Positions 22,594-34,164 of a DNA stretch of 64,000 nucleotides are shown piece by piece. The first letter of the stretch is position 1. Every line of letters begins with the position of its first letter. The DNA comes from Aquanectria penicillioides. Taxonomy: Eukaryota > Ascomycota > Sordariomycetes > Hypocreales > Nectriaceae. The position numbers and the translations under genes were made by a program. Below the pieces are notes generated by a model that did no database searches, had not been told where the DNA came from, and saw nothing but the letters and a program-made list of their open reading frames with translations. The stretch covers positions 930,001-994,000 of the forward strand of contig PYIU01000004.1 in assembly GCA_003415625.1 (NCBI GenBank), given 5' to 3'.

Positions 22594-23555
22594 TTAGTCA
22601 AGTTCCTCATTCATTTGGTAGACATGTCGACTTCGAGTCGGGTCTTTTCGCATAGCCTGACCGGACCCGGTAAACCCAACTAGCACAGTTGTCAGTAACT
22701 GCAAACTTACAACCCAGTGTTTCCGCGGATACATACCTCTGCCATGAATACCATCTGGGGTTCGGAACATGCTATCCTTTTTTTGAGTCTTGCCAAATTT
22801 TGACTTGTTGTTGAATTCTTGCCACTTGTTTTTGCCTGCTTCCAGCTCCTTCTTGGCCTTGATCTTCTTGGGCTTGGGTGGCTTCGCGCCGTCTGCATTT
22901 TGTTCGGCTTCCTTCTTCGCATCAGGATACACGGTGGCGCCGGCAGAGGACACCACGCCGGGAGCTGGAGGAGTCGGGGTCGACACGGCTGAGGTCGAGG
23001 GCGGGCCGTCTGCTTTTCGCTTGTTGGAAACCGGTCGAATGTCCCTAGAGCGCAAGGTCTCTGTATTATCATAGCTCTTGAACTTGACGATATAGATGGG
23101 GTCCGTCGAAGATCCGGTTATGGATGTGATTCGAGCTGGATAAAAAGCCTTATCACCAGAGATCCATTTAGCCAAGATGGTATCGTTGACTTGGTAGTTC
23201 ACGGGCGTATCCTCCTTCTCCTCGACAGGGGCGGCTTTCTTGAAGGCAGGGTGGTTCTCACGCGACCACTTTTCGGGCTGGGGTGGCGGTGACGGCTGCT
23301 TTGGGGCTGGCTTGGGGGCCTGCTTTGGCTTGAGCTCAGCGATGTTTTCATTTAGAAGGTTGATGAATTCTATCAACTCGGCCTGTAGCGCTTTGAGTTC
23401 GGCATTTTCGGGATCGTCTCGCAGTTGGCCAAGAACAATATCGAACTAGGAAGAATGGTTAGGTTTGATGCAGTCTAAAGTAGCGGGGCATGAAGGAAAT
23501 GCACTTGTTCTTGATACTGCTGCCTTTCTTCTTCGAGACTGGCGAGGGCGGACAT
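22594..23555 (-). CDS. SPF30/SMN-type Tudor-domain splicing factor
   Basis: Three exons (23505-23555, 22737-23445, 22594-22679) encode 281 residues. The N-terminus is a short helical region (SALASLEEERQQYQEQ, then FDIVLGQLRDDPENAELKAL). A Pro/Lys linker follows, then a Tudor domain around residues 75-135 (NDTILAKWISGDKAFYPARI and YIVKFKSYDNTETLR). The C-terminus has the family's conserved end, GRVGFTGSGQAMRKDP, which is only recovered when the last GTATGT...CTAG intron is removed. SPF30 binds symmetric dimethyl-arginine on Sm proteins and helps assemble the spliceosome in the nucleus. The role is inferred from the Tudor domain and the C-terminal signature. The gene is intact and convergent with NUBPL. 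Confidence 0.87.
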
Positions 23556-25959
23556 AGCTGCGGCGAATAGTTTGGAGGGAGAGAAAGGAATTAGTCTACG
23601 GGAAAGAGACGAGATTTGGAGAACGGATGGCGAAGCTAATCCGGTGTGTCGCAGGTGACGTTGGTTGGAGAGTTGGGATGGGAAACAGAAGATTCAACGG
23701 CGAAGTCACATGGTATTTCACGTGATATATTTCCGTTGGCCAACAGAAGATCTGTGAGTAAAGATGACTTGGGCAGGGTGCAATGGCCCCAGCGCAGGCA
23801 GCGATTAGAGTTCCATTTGGACTCGATCCAAGCGTGGATTTGCGGGGCAGTGGAGATACGGGCTCTGAACTCCCTGGTGTTGAGTTGAAGTGTTGACTGT
23901 GTTGGTTGAGTGCTGCAGTCCGATGGCGACTGTCCCACGGCCTGGAGGCGTTCCTCCTTGCAGTGCGACTCCCATCTGCAGGCCTCGTGAGGCTGGATCG
24001 ACAGCTGGGCTTGCGCCCTGGCGTTTTCCCGAGCCCTCAAACAAAGTCCCGGCAGACAGGTCCAGCCAATCGGGAATAGCGGGCATCGCAATTTTCTGGG
24101 GTTGAAGGTCAATGCTGGGAGAAAGTGTTGTTTGCCTGTCTAGGAGGAGTTTCATAATAGTGGCATGTCGATGTTTGACATGTTCCGGCTACGGATCCTC
24201 CCTTGGACAGGTATGGAAGATAAGTCTTTGCTTTGCTGCACGCCCTGGGCCAACGCAGTCTCGCTAGCTCTCAACCTCGAGGCCCCGTCGAGTCTGTGAC
24301 GCATTACCTGGCCTGGCAGGTTCCTATGTTTTCTGGCCTTTGGCCTGCCCACTGCGTATCCCAACCCATTATACACGAGTCAACCCCCGGCCCTGGCTAG
24401 ATCAACTCGAGAACACGCTTCATCAGACTGGGATTGCAAAGCGCTGTGACGTTATCTCGTTTGCGGCCCGTGGGCACCCTGTGTCTTGAGCTTTGAATTT
24501 CCCGAGCTCAATACCGATGCTATGAATCATACCGTCCCATGATAGCAAACATTACGGGTTGCTGCATCATCCCCCCTTGCGCGTTGGCGGCGACACAGCA
24601 CTGCTCACGTTGAGTCAACCGCCGCAGTGGAGTACCAAATTCGGACACCGGAGGTCAAGTTCCAGCCGATTGTAGGCAGATTCCTAAAAACGTCGAAATG
24701 GTTACTGAATTAGCTGATGGTCAACTGATGCATACCTGGGCGGCGCTGCGTTGTCGGAGCCGGAGTGGAAGTGGCATTCATTCCACAGCATTCCACCCCA
24801 TGTTCCATGTCAAATCCACGATATCCCTTTTCCCTTCAGCTTACCAACTCCAGCAGCAGAATCCCTGGCAATGCAGAGGGTCCCTGTTTTTGCCATTTAC
24901 TCGTCGTCTCGCTTGTTGAGAGGGGGGTTTTTTAGTCTTTGCTCTTATCAACCTTAGTGTATACCTAGCCCACATTGAGCGTCACCGAAATCCTCCTGTA
25001 GGCTCCTCTTTTACGTTTACGTACGTATTCGACGTGGCATAGAAGCTATTCTTTCTTTTCCCTTCTTCCTTCTCCCTCCTCGTGTCCGCATGCGCACTCA
25101 CCCGCCTCTCACTCCTCGCACTCACCCACACATCCTGTCGTCCTGCGCCTGTCTCTGCTAGCTCAGACTCTTCCGCCTAATTGCTGCCGACTAAAACCCA
25201 AGACCGGTGTCTCGGCAACACTAGCGAAGGAAGACCCCGTCTCCCGGCTCGTCAAGTCGTTGCTAGCCATTCTTTGTGTCTGGGGCTTGGTCCCGGTTTG
25301 GAATTGCGGGCGACATCAACCTTGGGTGGTGTCTCCTCTCCATCCGTACCTTCTCCTCAATACCTACCAACCGTTCGCTCTTTTTCTCTCGCACACCTTT
25401 TCTTGCCCTTCCTTCGCACACGACACACGATCAAAGACTAAATTCGCAATCGTTTCCTTACCGCCCATTGGCATCATCACAGACAGCCCCAGTAGGCAAA
25501 CTTCGAGCTAAACCACTAGCGACGCGCGCCTCTCGTCACTTTTGTTGGCTGCCAAAAACTCATCCCACACTCGCTTCGTCGCTCCCCGATTTCAAATTTG
25601 CAAAGCTTCAAAAAAAAAACTCGTCGTTCCCACTGCTGGGAGCCAACCTCATGAACGTTGTCGCTCGGTTCGCCGGATCGGTCAGGAGGGTTACGGACTA
25701 AAGGCAACCCTCATCAGGGACGCAAATCAGTCAATCAGAAGCACGCAACGCAACACAACACAACGCAAAGCAAAGCAAAGCAACGCAGCGCAGCCTGCAC
25801 GGCGCAGCACAGCACAGCACAGCACAGCACAACAGCGCACCGCACCGCAGCGTAACACGGCGCAATCACAACGCCGTAGTGGCAACGCCAACACACCTAC
25901 TCAAGACCAGTGCAGCCCACCGGAAATCGGCAACGGGCCACTGATCTCCTTCTGCAACC
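23556..25959. other. 2.4-kb intergenic region with long repeat-rich leader
   Basis: No gene is supported. The right half (from about 25.2 kb) is pyrimidine-rich and then A/C-rich, and is probably promoter and 5' leader of the TCO89-like gene. The left end must contain the SPF30 promoter. Confidence 0.5.
25745..25856. repeat. CACAA/CGCAA/CAGCA degenerate tandem repeat
   Basis: About 110 nt of short A/C/G-rich 5-mers (CAACG, CAAAG, CAGCA and variants), almost free of T on the plus strand. It ends about 100 nt upstream of the start codon of the TCO89-like gene and is probably in its 5' leader. Confidence 0.75.
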
Positions 25960-27656
25960 ATGCCTCACACTCGAGACAGAGACGCCGACAGCGCATCATC
26001 GAGCGGCCAATCAAAACGGCCTCCCCTCAGCCATCAGGAGAGTGACTCCCAGAGCGACACGAGCGGCCTGCAACACCAGCAGCAGCATCACCGCCAGCAC
26101 CACCGACACCAGCGCCAGCACCCCGTCGGCCGCCTGCACAACGCCCGCGCAGCCCCCAAGCAGCCCAAGTTGCATCGCCGTCACACTTCGCCTCCCGACT
26201 CGGAGCATCACCAACGATCATCGACCGCCGGCCCCAATTCTCATCGACGTGCCGCGAGCGACGCCAAACTGTCCTCCCGCGAGTCTTCCTCAGCCAATCT
26301 CACAAAAAGCCCTTCCCACTCAAAGCTCAAGCGCAACCGTTCGCATGTCGAAGTCGCGAAACGATCCAAATCCACAGACAAACTAAAGCGCGCCTCCAGC
26401 ACCACCATCGTCTACCAAGTCCGCGCCGCCAACAACAAAAACCAGGTCCATTTCGACCTTGGCTCTGACGGCCAGGACCAGGACGACGAATGGGTCGACG
26501 CGAGTGGGTCTAATTCGCCATACCTCTCACGAAAGGGATCCCTCAACAGCAGTGCCCATTCTTCACTGCCTCAAGGTGCCAGCGCCGGTGGCTCCCGTCC
26601 CATCACACCCAGCGACCGTGCGTCTTATCACCACGACGAGGACGTCCAGCAGCCCGCCCGACTTGACATGAACACGCCCGAACGAGAGCGGGCACATCAC
26701 AAGGAATATCTTACCTCTCGTCTTCTACAACGAACACCATCGCACGGTGCTCCTCCTCAAATGTCTGCCGATCTCGTACAAGTCGCTCCGCGACAGTTCA
26801 CACCTACCTCTGCCGAAGACCAAGACGCGACCACTCTGATGGGCAGCAATCAAGACGAACTAACTTCGAGGTTTGTCGAGGCCGCCGGTTCAGGCCTGAC
26901 AAGTGAGGGATCTTTCTACCGACCCTCCCGCGGCGAATTCCGTCGATTCGACGATGCTCCTCGAAAGGCCCGCTCAGTCGCCAGTCTTCCCGCCGCCCAA
27001 GATGCCGCCGAAACTACCATTACAACCAACGAGATAGATGATAGCGCTTTAGCACCCAAATCGTCCCGGCGAACCGCTGCGCCCCGGCACAGGCCACACG
27101 GACGCAACAAAAACTGAACCTACAGCGAGCCAGCTCGGTTATCGAACCCAGCCAAGCAGTCAGTGGCCTGGGGGGTGTGGTTGGTTCCAACCCTGTTGTT
27201 GGTGTTAGCGGTCCCGGATTCGACGGGGGCACTAGCCGTGATCCTCGGATCAGCAAGCTTCTAGAGCGTACTGGCCTCGAGTACCTCGTGGTCCGCCGAT
27301 ACCAAAACTCCGTCTCCCGGTCCCTGGACCGAATTAGCAGGCTTCCCGATGTCGAGAAGTCGTTGCGTATCCCCAAACTCAATTCAGCCTCAATGAACGG
27401 CAGACGATCTGAACTCGCCATGCGGCACACTCGAAACGTTAGCCTCCCCGATGCTCGAAGACCCGTCACACCCCGGCGACCCAATTCTGTAAGAACAAAT
27501 GGCGCGGCATCTAGCTTCGATGGTGATGATGAGACTCGCCTGAACGAAAGGTTGAGTGGCTCGAGTTTGGTTGGGGGTGACGAAGAAGACGGCACCGCGG
27601 CTCTATTGAGGAATCTCTGGGAGAAATCAATGGAGTTGAGCGCCAGCACAGACTGA
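25960..27656 (+). CDS. TCO89-like TORC1-associated protein; one frameshift
   Basis: A single-exon gene of about 565 residues once one base is restored. The protein is Ser/His/Arg-rich and largely disordered. Blocks typical of fungal TCO89-domain proteins are present: a basic LKRNRSHVEVAKRSKS block, HFDLGSDG, EWVDASGSNSPYLSRKGS, and HHKEYLTSRLLQRTPSHGAP. The C-terminal part has ISKLLERTGLEYLVVRRYQN and a long Arg-rich tail. TCO89 is a subunit of TOR complex 1 at the vacuolar membrane, so a nutrient-signalling role is inferred from the motifs. The frame breaks at the C run 27082-27085: upstream reads SRRTAAP and downstream AQATRTQQKLNLQRASS, and one extra C joins them. Without it the protein would end at 385 residues. 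The family name is my recognition and is less certain than the gene itself. Confidence 0.7.
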
Positions 27657-28360
27657 ACAGCGTGGTCACATTTACGTTTGAACGATAGGACGGTAGCATG
27701 AGGCCGACTATCACCGCAGAGATGGGGCAAGGTGAGTCGAGCGAGGAGAAGGCATGGATCATATGATGCCTCGCTTCGCCTTGTCCCAGGTCTCCGCAAC
27801 TTTCGCAGGATTCTGCCTGCAACATTTCTACCAGGGGAAGGGGATTACCTTAGCACAAACTTCGAGTCTGGCATTCCATGGGTTTTTCTTTAGGAACAAA
27901 GGATTGTCACTTAAATATTTGCCCGGCGTTATGGAGCAAGGATGAATCAAAGGGCATGTACACATAGTTACACATAGAACGGAAATGAAATCCAAAGGTG
28001 GTTTGATATCACGGGGTGAATCATCATTGATAATTGAGTCTTGTTAGTTAATTTGTAGTGTGTGGTGTGTAGAAGAGTGTACATATAGGTATCTAAAATT
28101 ACATTCGAGAATTTGAAATGAACTATGTGTCCTCAGATCCGTGCCGAGTGTGAAAGACATAGAAAATATCTAAGACATTTGCCTCTCTGCCGCGGGGCTT
28201 CTTCCAGATGTCTCTTTTCTTTCGTACTAATCCACTCAATGCCTCATTATTGCTGTCATATCCGTACCTATCTATCTCACCTGGACGCCCCGCCAATGCC
28301 CTATCCTCCTTGATTGACGTACTTTTTTTGGGTTTCTTTTTGCAAAGAATCTATTCGTAT
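27657..28360. other. convergent 3' intergenic region
   Basis: About 700 bp of comparatively AT-rich sequence lies between two convergent stop codons. No gene is supported; it presumably holds both 3' UTRs. Confidence 0.5.
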
Positions 28361-30496
28361 TTACACATTCGGTGAAAGGAGGTCGTATTTGACGCATCGT
28401 TCAACCTAACGACTTTGTTAGCATCCGCTCTATGAAGTAAATATCCAAGTGTGGGAAACGTACATCTTCGATGCTAGCTTGCATGAACCGTCTGGCCTCG
28501 AGGCCCATCCACACGACAATCATCGAAAAGTCGCCATGCTTAACCATTTGCGTCCCACTTTGAGCACTCAGTTGGCGCAAAATGGGTAGTGAGCTGCTGA
28601 GCAGATCGACATCTGGGTTAAGGCTACGGCCGATGCCTTCTAACAGGAGAATGCTAATAACCACGTTGACAAAGTCGCCTTCAAGGCGAACATGGTGGTT
28701 GCGAACCATGCTGAGCACTTGCTGCAGAATATCGCCTATCTTGATGTTGCCAAGAGCAAGGGTACGACTCTTGACACTTAAAACCAAGTGTTGCATCTTA
28801 AGCGCAAAAACCTCTTTGTCAAGGACTGCTTCGGGTTGCCGGCAACGCTCACACATGAGATGGCCAGCCTTGTAGCCGTCAAACTCGGCGACAGCCCGGA
28901 ACAAGTCGAGGAAGTTTGTGCGGTTCGTGGCATTTAGTTCGGTTACTAAACCTGTGTCGATGAAGATTAGTTGAGGGCGGAAGCCTTCAGCATCAATCTT
29001 GGCCAATTCAGCTTCCCAAGCAGTCAAATTCCTTTTATGGCGGTAGGGACGGAGGCGCTCCAAAACTTGCTCCGTAACATCTTCCTGCTCCTCGGGGTGA
29101 GGCTTGGTTCCGTTTCCTTGTAATCGTAGTTCTGGCCGGGCAGACTGGTAGAAGCGCACCATGATGTTGCCCGGATGAAGATCGGCGTGAACAAAATTGT
29201 CAATGAGGAGCATACGAAGGAAGGCATCGAGACCCTCATTAGCAATGTCATATTGAAAAACTCCTCCACCATTTTCCATGAAGTCAGCCAAGGGAATACC
29301 TTGGGCAAACTCCTCGATCAAGACATTTCTCGTAGTATATTCGGTGTATGGGTACGGAAACCATGCTGTGGTCCGGTTCTTGAAGTTCCGGCGGAAAGTC
29401 GCAAGGTTCGCTGCCTCAATCCGGAGATCGAGCTGAAGCTTCATCATCTCACCAAATTGGGCTACCTCATCTGGAAGTGAAAGCCACTCAATGGTGGGGA
29501 TGAAGTTGAGCAGCGAGGCAAAGAACCCCATGATCCGGAGATCCCTGCGCACTGTCCTTTCAACTCTTGGGTGCAATACCTTGACGGCAACATATGTTGA
29601 AGGAAATCTCTGAGGAGAACTTTTGAGGACGCTTTCGACGTTATGCCTCACATTCTGAACTAGTGGCCGCGGCGAGTGATGAGGGTCAATGTCGTCAGGC
29701 TTTGCCAGGCCTGGCTTCAGTTTAGCCTTGTAAACTTGCGCAATGGCTCCAACCCCAACGGCCTCTCATCAAACTCTTCAAAGATGTCTTCGAAATAGCG
29801 ACCGCCAAAAGCCGCCTCCACTGTCCGTCGAGTGGCGTGCATGGAGTGGGCCGGTGCGTTGGAGTGCAGCTTTGACATGATCTCGCACATCTCTGTGGGG
29901 AAGATGTCGGTGCGGGAGGCTGCCCACTGACCGAGTTTGATGAAGGCCGGGCCAGCCAGTTCCATGGAACGGACAAGGAAACCATACCACCAAAGCGTCC
30001 CGGTGCGCTCGTTGTCCCGATCAGCCTGGCGGCGGCCAAGCCAAATGGCCGGGACAGTGATGATGACAGGCACAAAGATGACAACGAGGTGTAAGAAGCG
30101 AATGCCGGTGCATACTGGCTCCAAAATAAAAAATTCCAAGAAATATTTGATTTGTTGCGTAATCCGCGAGAGCCCTCGAGATTCTTGGCTAACCCCCTTT
30201 TTGATCTCCTCTCGGGATACCTCGAGCATGCGCTTTTCAGCAGTATCTTCGGGACTGCTATTCTCCTTCTGCGACAACTCAACAAAGGCTGCCGTTCCCA
30301 AAGCAGCGGCGCCCCCCGAAGCGCGCAATGTTATTCTTCTCCATCCTGTAGGCGATTGAAGTTGTTGTGCACGTTGACGAGTCCGAGACGCGAAGCGACG
30401 AACGAGGAAGGGGAAATTGGCATGGGCGTTGGTGTTCGCATGGACTCGGAAGGCTTGGCGAGCGCAGAACCGGCCAAACAGGAAACCAGGTCTCAT
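28361..30496 (-). CDS. CQD1: ABC1/ADCK-family mitochondrial protein (Cqd1/ADCK2-like); one frameshift
   Basis: Exon 1 is 28464-30496, and a short last exon (28361-28405) is gained by removing a 58-bp GTACGT...GCTAAC...TTAG intron; the restored product is about 692 residues. The Arg-rich, acid-poor first 55 residues look like a mitochondrial presequence, and a transmembrane segment follows at about 136-153. The kinase-like region carries the UbiB/ABC1 KxGQ motif (FIKLGQW, 187-190), YVAVKVLHPRVERTVRRDL, HADLHPGN and FIDTGLV. Yeast Cqd1 controls coenzyme Q distribution from the inner membrane. The frame breaks at 29753-29756, where EEFDERPLG should continue into VGAIAQVYKAKL; one added base in the run restores it. 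The gene is divergent from CCHL, another mitochondrial gene. Confidence 0.85.
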
Positions 30497-31249
30497 CTCG
30501 GCAAGGGAGGTTTGTGGGCGTCGTTAACAGGAGTTGCGGACGGATTCGAGGTCAAAATCGAGGTCGCCGGCATCGGCGTTTTCATGTTCGTGGAAGCGGG
30601 ATGGCGATGACGATGACATTCGGGTTTGGGATTCGGGGGGGGAACTTGGGTTCGGCGAAGAGACGCGCGCATGTGCAAATGGAATTGCCGTCGTCGCTAC
30701 GGCGCCAGTGCAAGTACCAGCCAGACAAACATGCAACAAGTGCAAGCGAGAAGTCTTCCACATGCAAATGATGCAGAATGACGGTTTGGTGCAAGTACAA
30801 GGATAAGGATGCCCGCAATCCCGGCCCAAGCGGAATGTAAATGGTGACGTCGTTACGTACCGACCTTGGACGCCTCCAAGCTGTAAGACAAGTGCTTGAC
30901 GCTGCTGTCGCCTCCGTCAAAAGTGCGCATCGGGCGGGAATAGCTCGGGTAATCGCCAACAGGCAAATGGGTGGGGGTCGGCTTGTCCGTCGCGATTGCC
31001 TTGGTCGATTTCGCGACGGGATCCGCCGGCTGTGAATTTTTTTGGGCAATAACGCAAGCGCAAGTGCAGGTGGCCATCCTATTACAAATTTCCTACTGGC
31101 CATTCATCCATTTACCCATTCGTCCATCCATTCCCATCATCACCAGATTTGTCGTCCAATTCTCGCCCTTCAACACTCGCTTGTGTTCTTGCAACCTCAA
31201 GCCAGGGAACTCTTTTTTTCCTCCACCGACTTCAATTTACCAAGTCACA
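30497..31249. other. divergent promoter, CQD1 / CCHL
   Basis: About 750 bp lies between the start codons of two divergent mitochondrial-protein genes. Overlapping frames on both strands resemble nothing known, so I take this as a shared promoter region. Confidence 0.5.
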
Positions 31250-32373
31250 ATGGGTTGGTTTTGGGCAGACTCGGCTCCCCCTACCGTCCATGTCCCCATG
31301 GGGCATCCTCATGTTCAAGCAACCGCTGGCAAGGCGCCTCCTGTAAGTGCCCACCTCGAACCACCATCAGCTGCGGGCTAACCGTCTCCTCAGCCCGGAT
31401 GCCCCATGCACCAAAAGTCTCTCGATGCCCTAAATCCCACCGAAAACAAAGCCCAAAAGCCTGCCGCCTCTGCCTGCCCAGTTCCTCATGATGCGCCTGC
31501 TCCCTCCGGCTGCCCGGTTCCTCATGGTGCCCGCTCTGCTGCTGCTGCGGCTGCCGAGGGGAAGCCCAAGTCTCTTCTTTCTCAGCTAAACCCTCTCAAC
31601 TACATGTTTCCCGACCTCTCTCAGAAGCCTGCGCCAAACCAAGCCTTCGCCCTACCAACAAGCCGAGACGAGTCTAGTATTCCTAAGGGCTCCGGCGACG
31701 GAAACTGGGAATACCCATCCCCCAGCAGATGTACAACGCCCTACTACGCAAGGGATACACTGATACCGACATCACGGCCGTTGAGGGCATGGTCTCTGTT
31801 CACAACTACCTAAACGAAGGTGCATGGTTGGAGATTCTTGCGTGGGAGAACCGCTTTTCCCGTGGCCTGTACAAAGGATGGCAGATCTGCAGTCGGGGAG
31901 AGGAGCATGCAGATGAGGAGCTAGAGCGCAACTGGGATGGCACTGAGCCTATGCCGACCTTGAACCGGTTCCAGGGTCGTCCCAAGGACATGACACCCAA
32001 GGCTACGATGATGCAGGTGCTGGGCTGGATCTATCCCTCCAAATTTGCGTAAGTTTATGGCTAGTGTGGAACTTCCTGGGCATCATTTACTCATTCGTGA
32101 TTCAGTATTGATCCTCCGTTCGACCGACACGACTGGTACGTCTCTCGAGACGTCAACGGCACCAAACAGGAAATCCGATATATCATCGACTACTATTCGG
32201 GAGAGCCCGAGACCGATGGCGAACCCGTTTTCTTCCTTGATGTCCGACCAGCCATGACCCCGCAGGGTGCAGCAGAGCGAATCATCAGATGGAGTACCGA
32301 TGTGTGGTGGAGGGCTTCAGGCGGCGACAGGCGAGAGCCGCAGCCCCCATCAGTTTTCCGTCCCACCTCTTAA
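31250..32373 (+). CDS. cytochrome c heme lyase (holocytochrome c synthase); one frameshift
   Basis: Three exons (31250-31342, 31394-32048, 32106-32373) encode about 338 residues when one base is restored. The N-terminal half has three Cys-Pro heme-binding-type motifs: CPMH at about 34-37 and two CPVPH copies. The catalytic region follows: [38 protein letters not shown], then PFDRHDWYV in exon 3 and [12 protein letters not shown] attaches heme covalently to apocytochrome c (or c1) in the mitochondrial intermembrane space. The frame breaks in the C5 run 31719-31723, between NWEYPSP and QQMYNALL; one extra C restores the family sequence. As written, the product would end just after NWEYPSP. It is divergent from CQD1. 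Confidence 0.9.
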
Positions 32374-32546
32374 GCTCCCAGCATTTTCCGGCGTCAATTT
32401 GGATGGGTACCTTCTACCTTCTCCTCTCTTTTTTTAAGGCAAATGGGGTGTAATTTTATAATGATGACTGAAACGTCGCATGTATGGGTCGGGAAAATAG
32501 TATTGTACGTATTGTATTACAAATCATTCCTTGGGACAATGCAGAT

Positions 32547-33169
32547 CTATTGAAGAGTAGTCGCCAAAGTGTTGACCTGGTCAAGGAGAGCCTGGTCCTC
32601 TCCAGCCGCATTCTTGAGGACCTTCCCCAGCTGATGGTCAACAGTCATGCCGGGCACATCTGATACCACCCCCTGGGCTTGTTGGATTCGAGCCACCTGG
32701 AACTGCAGAAAGAATTTAGGCACCTTGATTGCAAGACTTCCACCAACCGAACGGATCCCAGCCTCGGTGGCAAGATATGTATTCAGCTCGTTTTGAAACT
32801 GCTGCAGGTCGTTGTCAGCCAGTGGCGAGGTGGTAGCGAACTGGTCAAGGGCAAAGGCCAGCGGGGACTGGTTGGAGTCGGCGAAGTTGATGGATGAGAA
32901 CGTGATGCCACCCGAGCTAACGTCTGGGACGTCCCCTATGGTAGTCTTTGATGTATCGCAGGTGACCGTGCTGGCGAGGGATGCAGCGTTATCAGCCACT
33001 TCGGCTGGAAGTGTCTCGGAGCCTACAACAAAGCATGCGTTTTGTCTCTTGGAGTGTTGAGGCGCTAGAAGCGAGTGAGCATAAGATGCCGGCACATTTT
33101 AAATGAGGAAGTGTGAGGCAAACCTGCAAGCGCACTGCCAACGAGAAGAAGAATGAGTGTCGTCTTCAT
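32547..33169 (-). CDS. small secreted protein, unknown function
   Basis: Two exons (33124-33169, 32547-33064) encode 187 residues. The first 15 or so residues form a classic signal peptide (MKTTLILLLVGSALA). APQHSKR follows, with a possible Kex2-type KR site. The mature part is Ser/Thr/Ala-rich, contains two Cys (in NACFVV and TVTCDT) that could pair, and has regularly spaced hydrophobic residues in its C-terminal half suggesting helices. It slightly recalls hydrophobic-surface-binding or cell-wall mannoproteins, but I cannot match a family. It is probably an extracellular or cell-wall protein; an effector-like role is possible but unsupported. The gene is intact and is tail-to-tail with CCHL, about 170 bp away. 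Confidence 0.7.
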
Positions 33170-34164
33170 TGTTAATGAGGAAGAGGAATTATATAGGATA
33201 AATTATAGAAAGAGCTTGAAAGAGACAAAAACGTACAATCCTTTCCCAGAAGGATAGTTAAACAACTCTAAACGAAAGATGGCGAACCACTGCTCAGGAA
33301 TGTACTCAAAAGAATCTGGATGACGGGTGCGGCCGCTTCTTATGTCGATCCTGTGCCACTCGAGACAACTAACAAACAACTCCTCGGGTTCGAGACAACC
33401 TCTGAGGTGAGACTTGTGCCTTCTAGCTTTTAGCTACCAAGATTTCGAAACCCGTGGGATCTTACCTTAGAGTCGATGGCGTCTGACAGATCACGTCGCG
33501 CTTGAGACTGAAGGAGTAGCGCTGCGGCGGATGTCGTCCCAACCGTGATGGGACGGTTTCCAATTCGTACCAACCGTCATCCTTGTATTTCGGAAGAGAC
33601 CGAGGCCTCAGTACGTGACAGCAGCAGAACGCTATATTTCCGTCTGCGAACGCCGACAAACTTGGATACTTCATACGGATTGTGTAAGAGGATGGGCACG
33701 CTTAGCGTCGTATTTCCCGATTAGGCAATGGCTCTAACACGAGCGACGCTGTACCCCTGGCGGCACACGAGACCTCGGTTACAATGATGACACACGGTCC
33801 TAGCCAGATTCTATCAACCGCCGTCAATGCAAAATGACTCCTCCTTCGTCAGAAGTCGGAGGATATTTTTTTTTTGTCCTGAACCTCTCGTCAAACAAAC
33901 AACAAAAGACTGGTGATTACAGACTGTGGTGTGTTTAACGTTCCCAGGCGCACATACCAAAGCGGCCGGAACAACATAGCTCCTTTGGCCCAATCAGCGG
34001 CCGGGAAACTCGGAGCTAGATCCCCCGTCGTCTACTTTTTTTCTTCGCGACGCTAGTTGCAAGGGACGCAAGGCCAGTCCCTGATCCCAATTTCTCGAAG
34101 TCCAAATCTCATCGACAGACGCTTATTTGCGTCGCAACTTTCCCACGACGGTGCATCGTACGCG
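33170..34164. other. divergent promoter region
   Basis: About 1 kb lies between the secreted-protein gene and the RRM gene, which diverge. A 70-codon open frame at 33462-33674 (minus) has no recognisable features, and I do not call it a gene. Confidence 0.5.

Noticed and set aside
28430..28463. 34-nt intron at the end of CQD1 (GTACGT to ATAG)
   Set aside because: Too short for a fungal intron. The 58-nt version with a GCTAAC branch site and TTAG acceptor fits better.
32547..33169. Assignment of the secreted protein to the HsbA/mannoprotein family
   Set aside because: Size and helical pattern are similar, but I cannot see the family's defining motifs, so I left it unassigned.
33187..33197. 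AATTATATAGG as TATA box of the secreted-protein gene
   Set aside because: The same 11-mer occurs near the SDR promoter, but here it is only 18 bp from the start codon, too close for a functional TATA box with that ATG.
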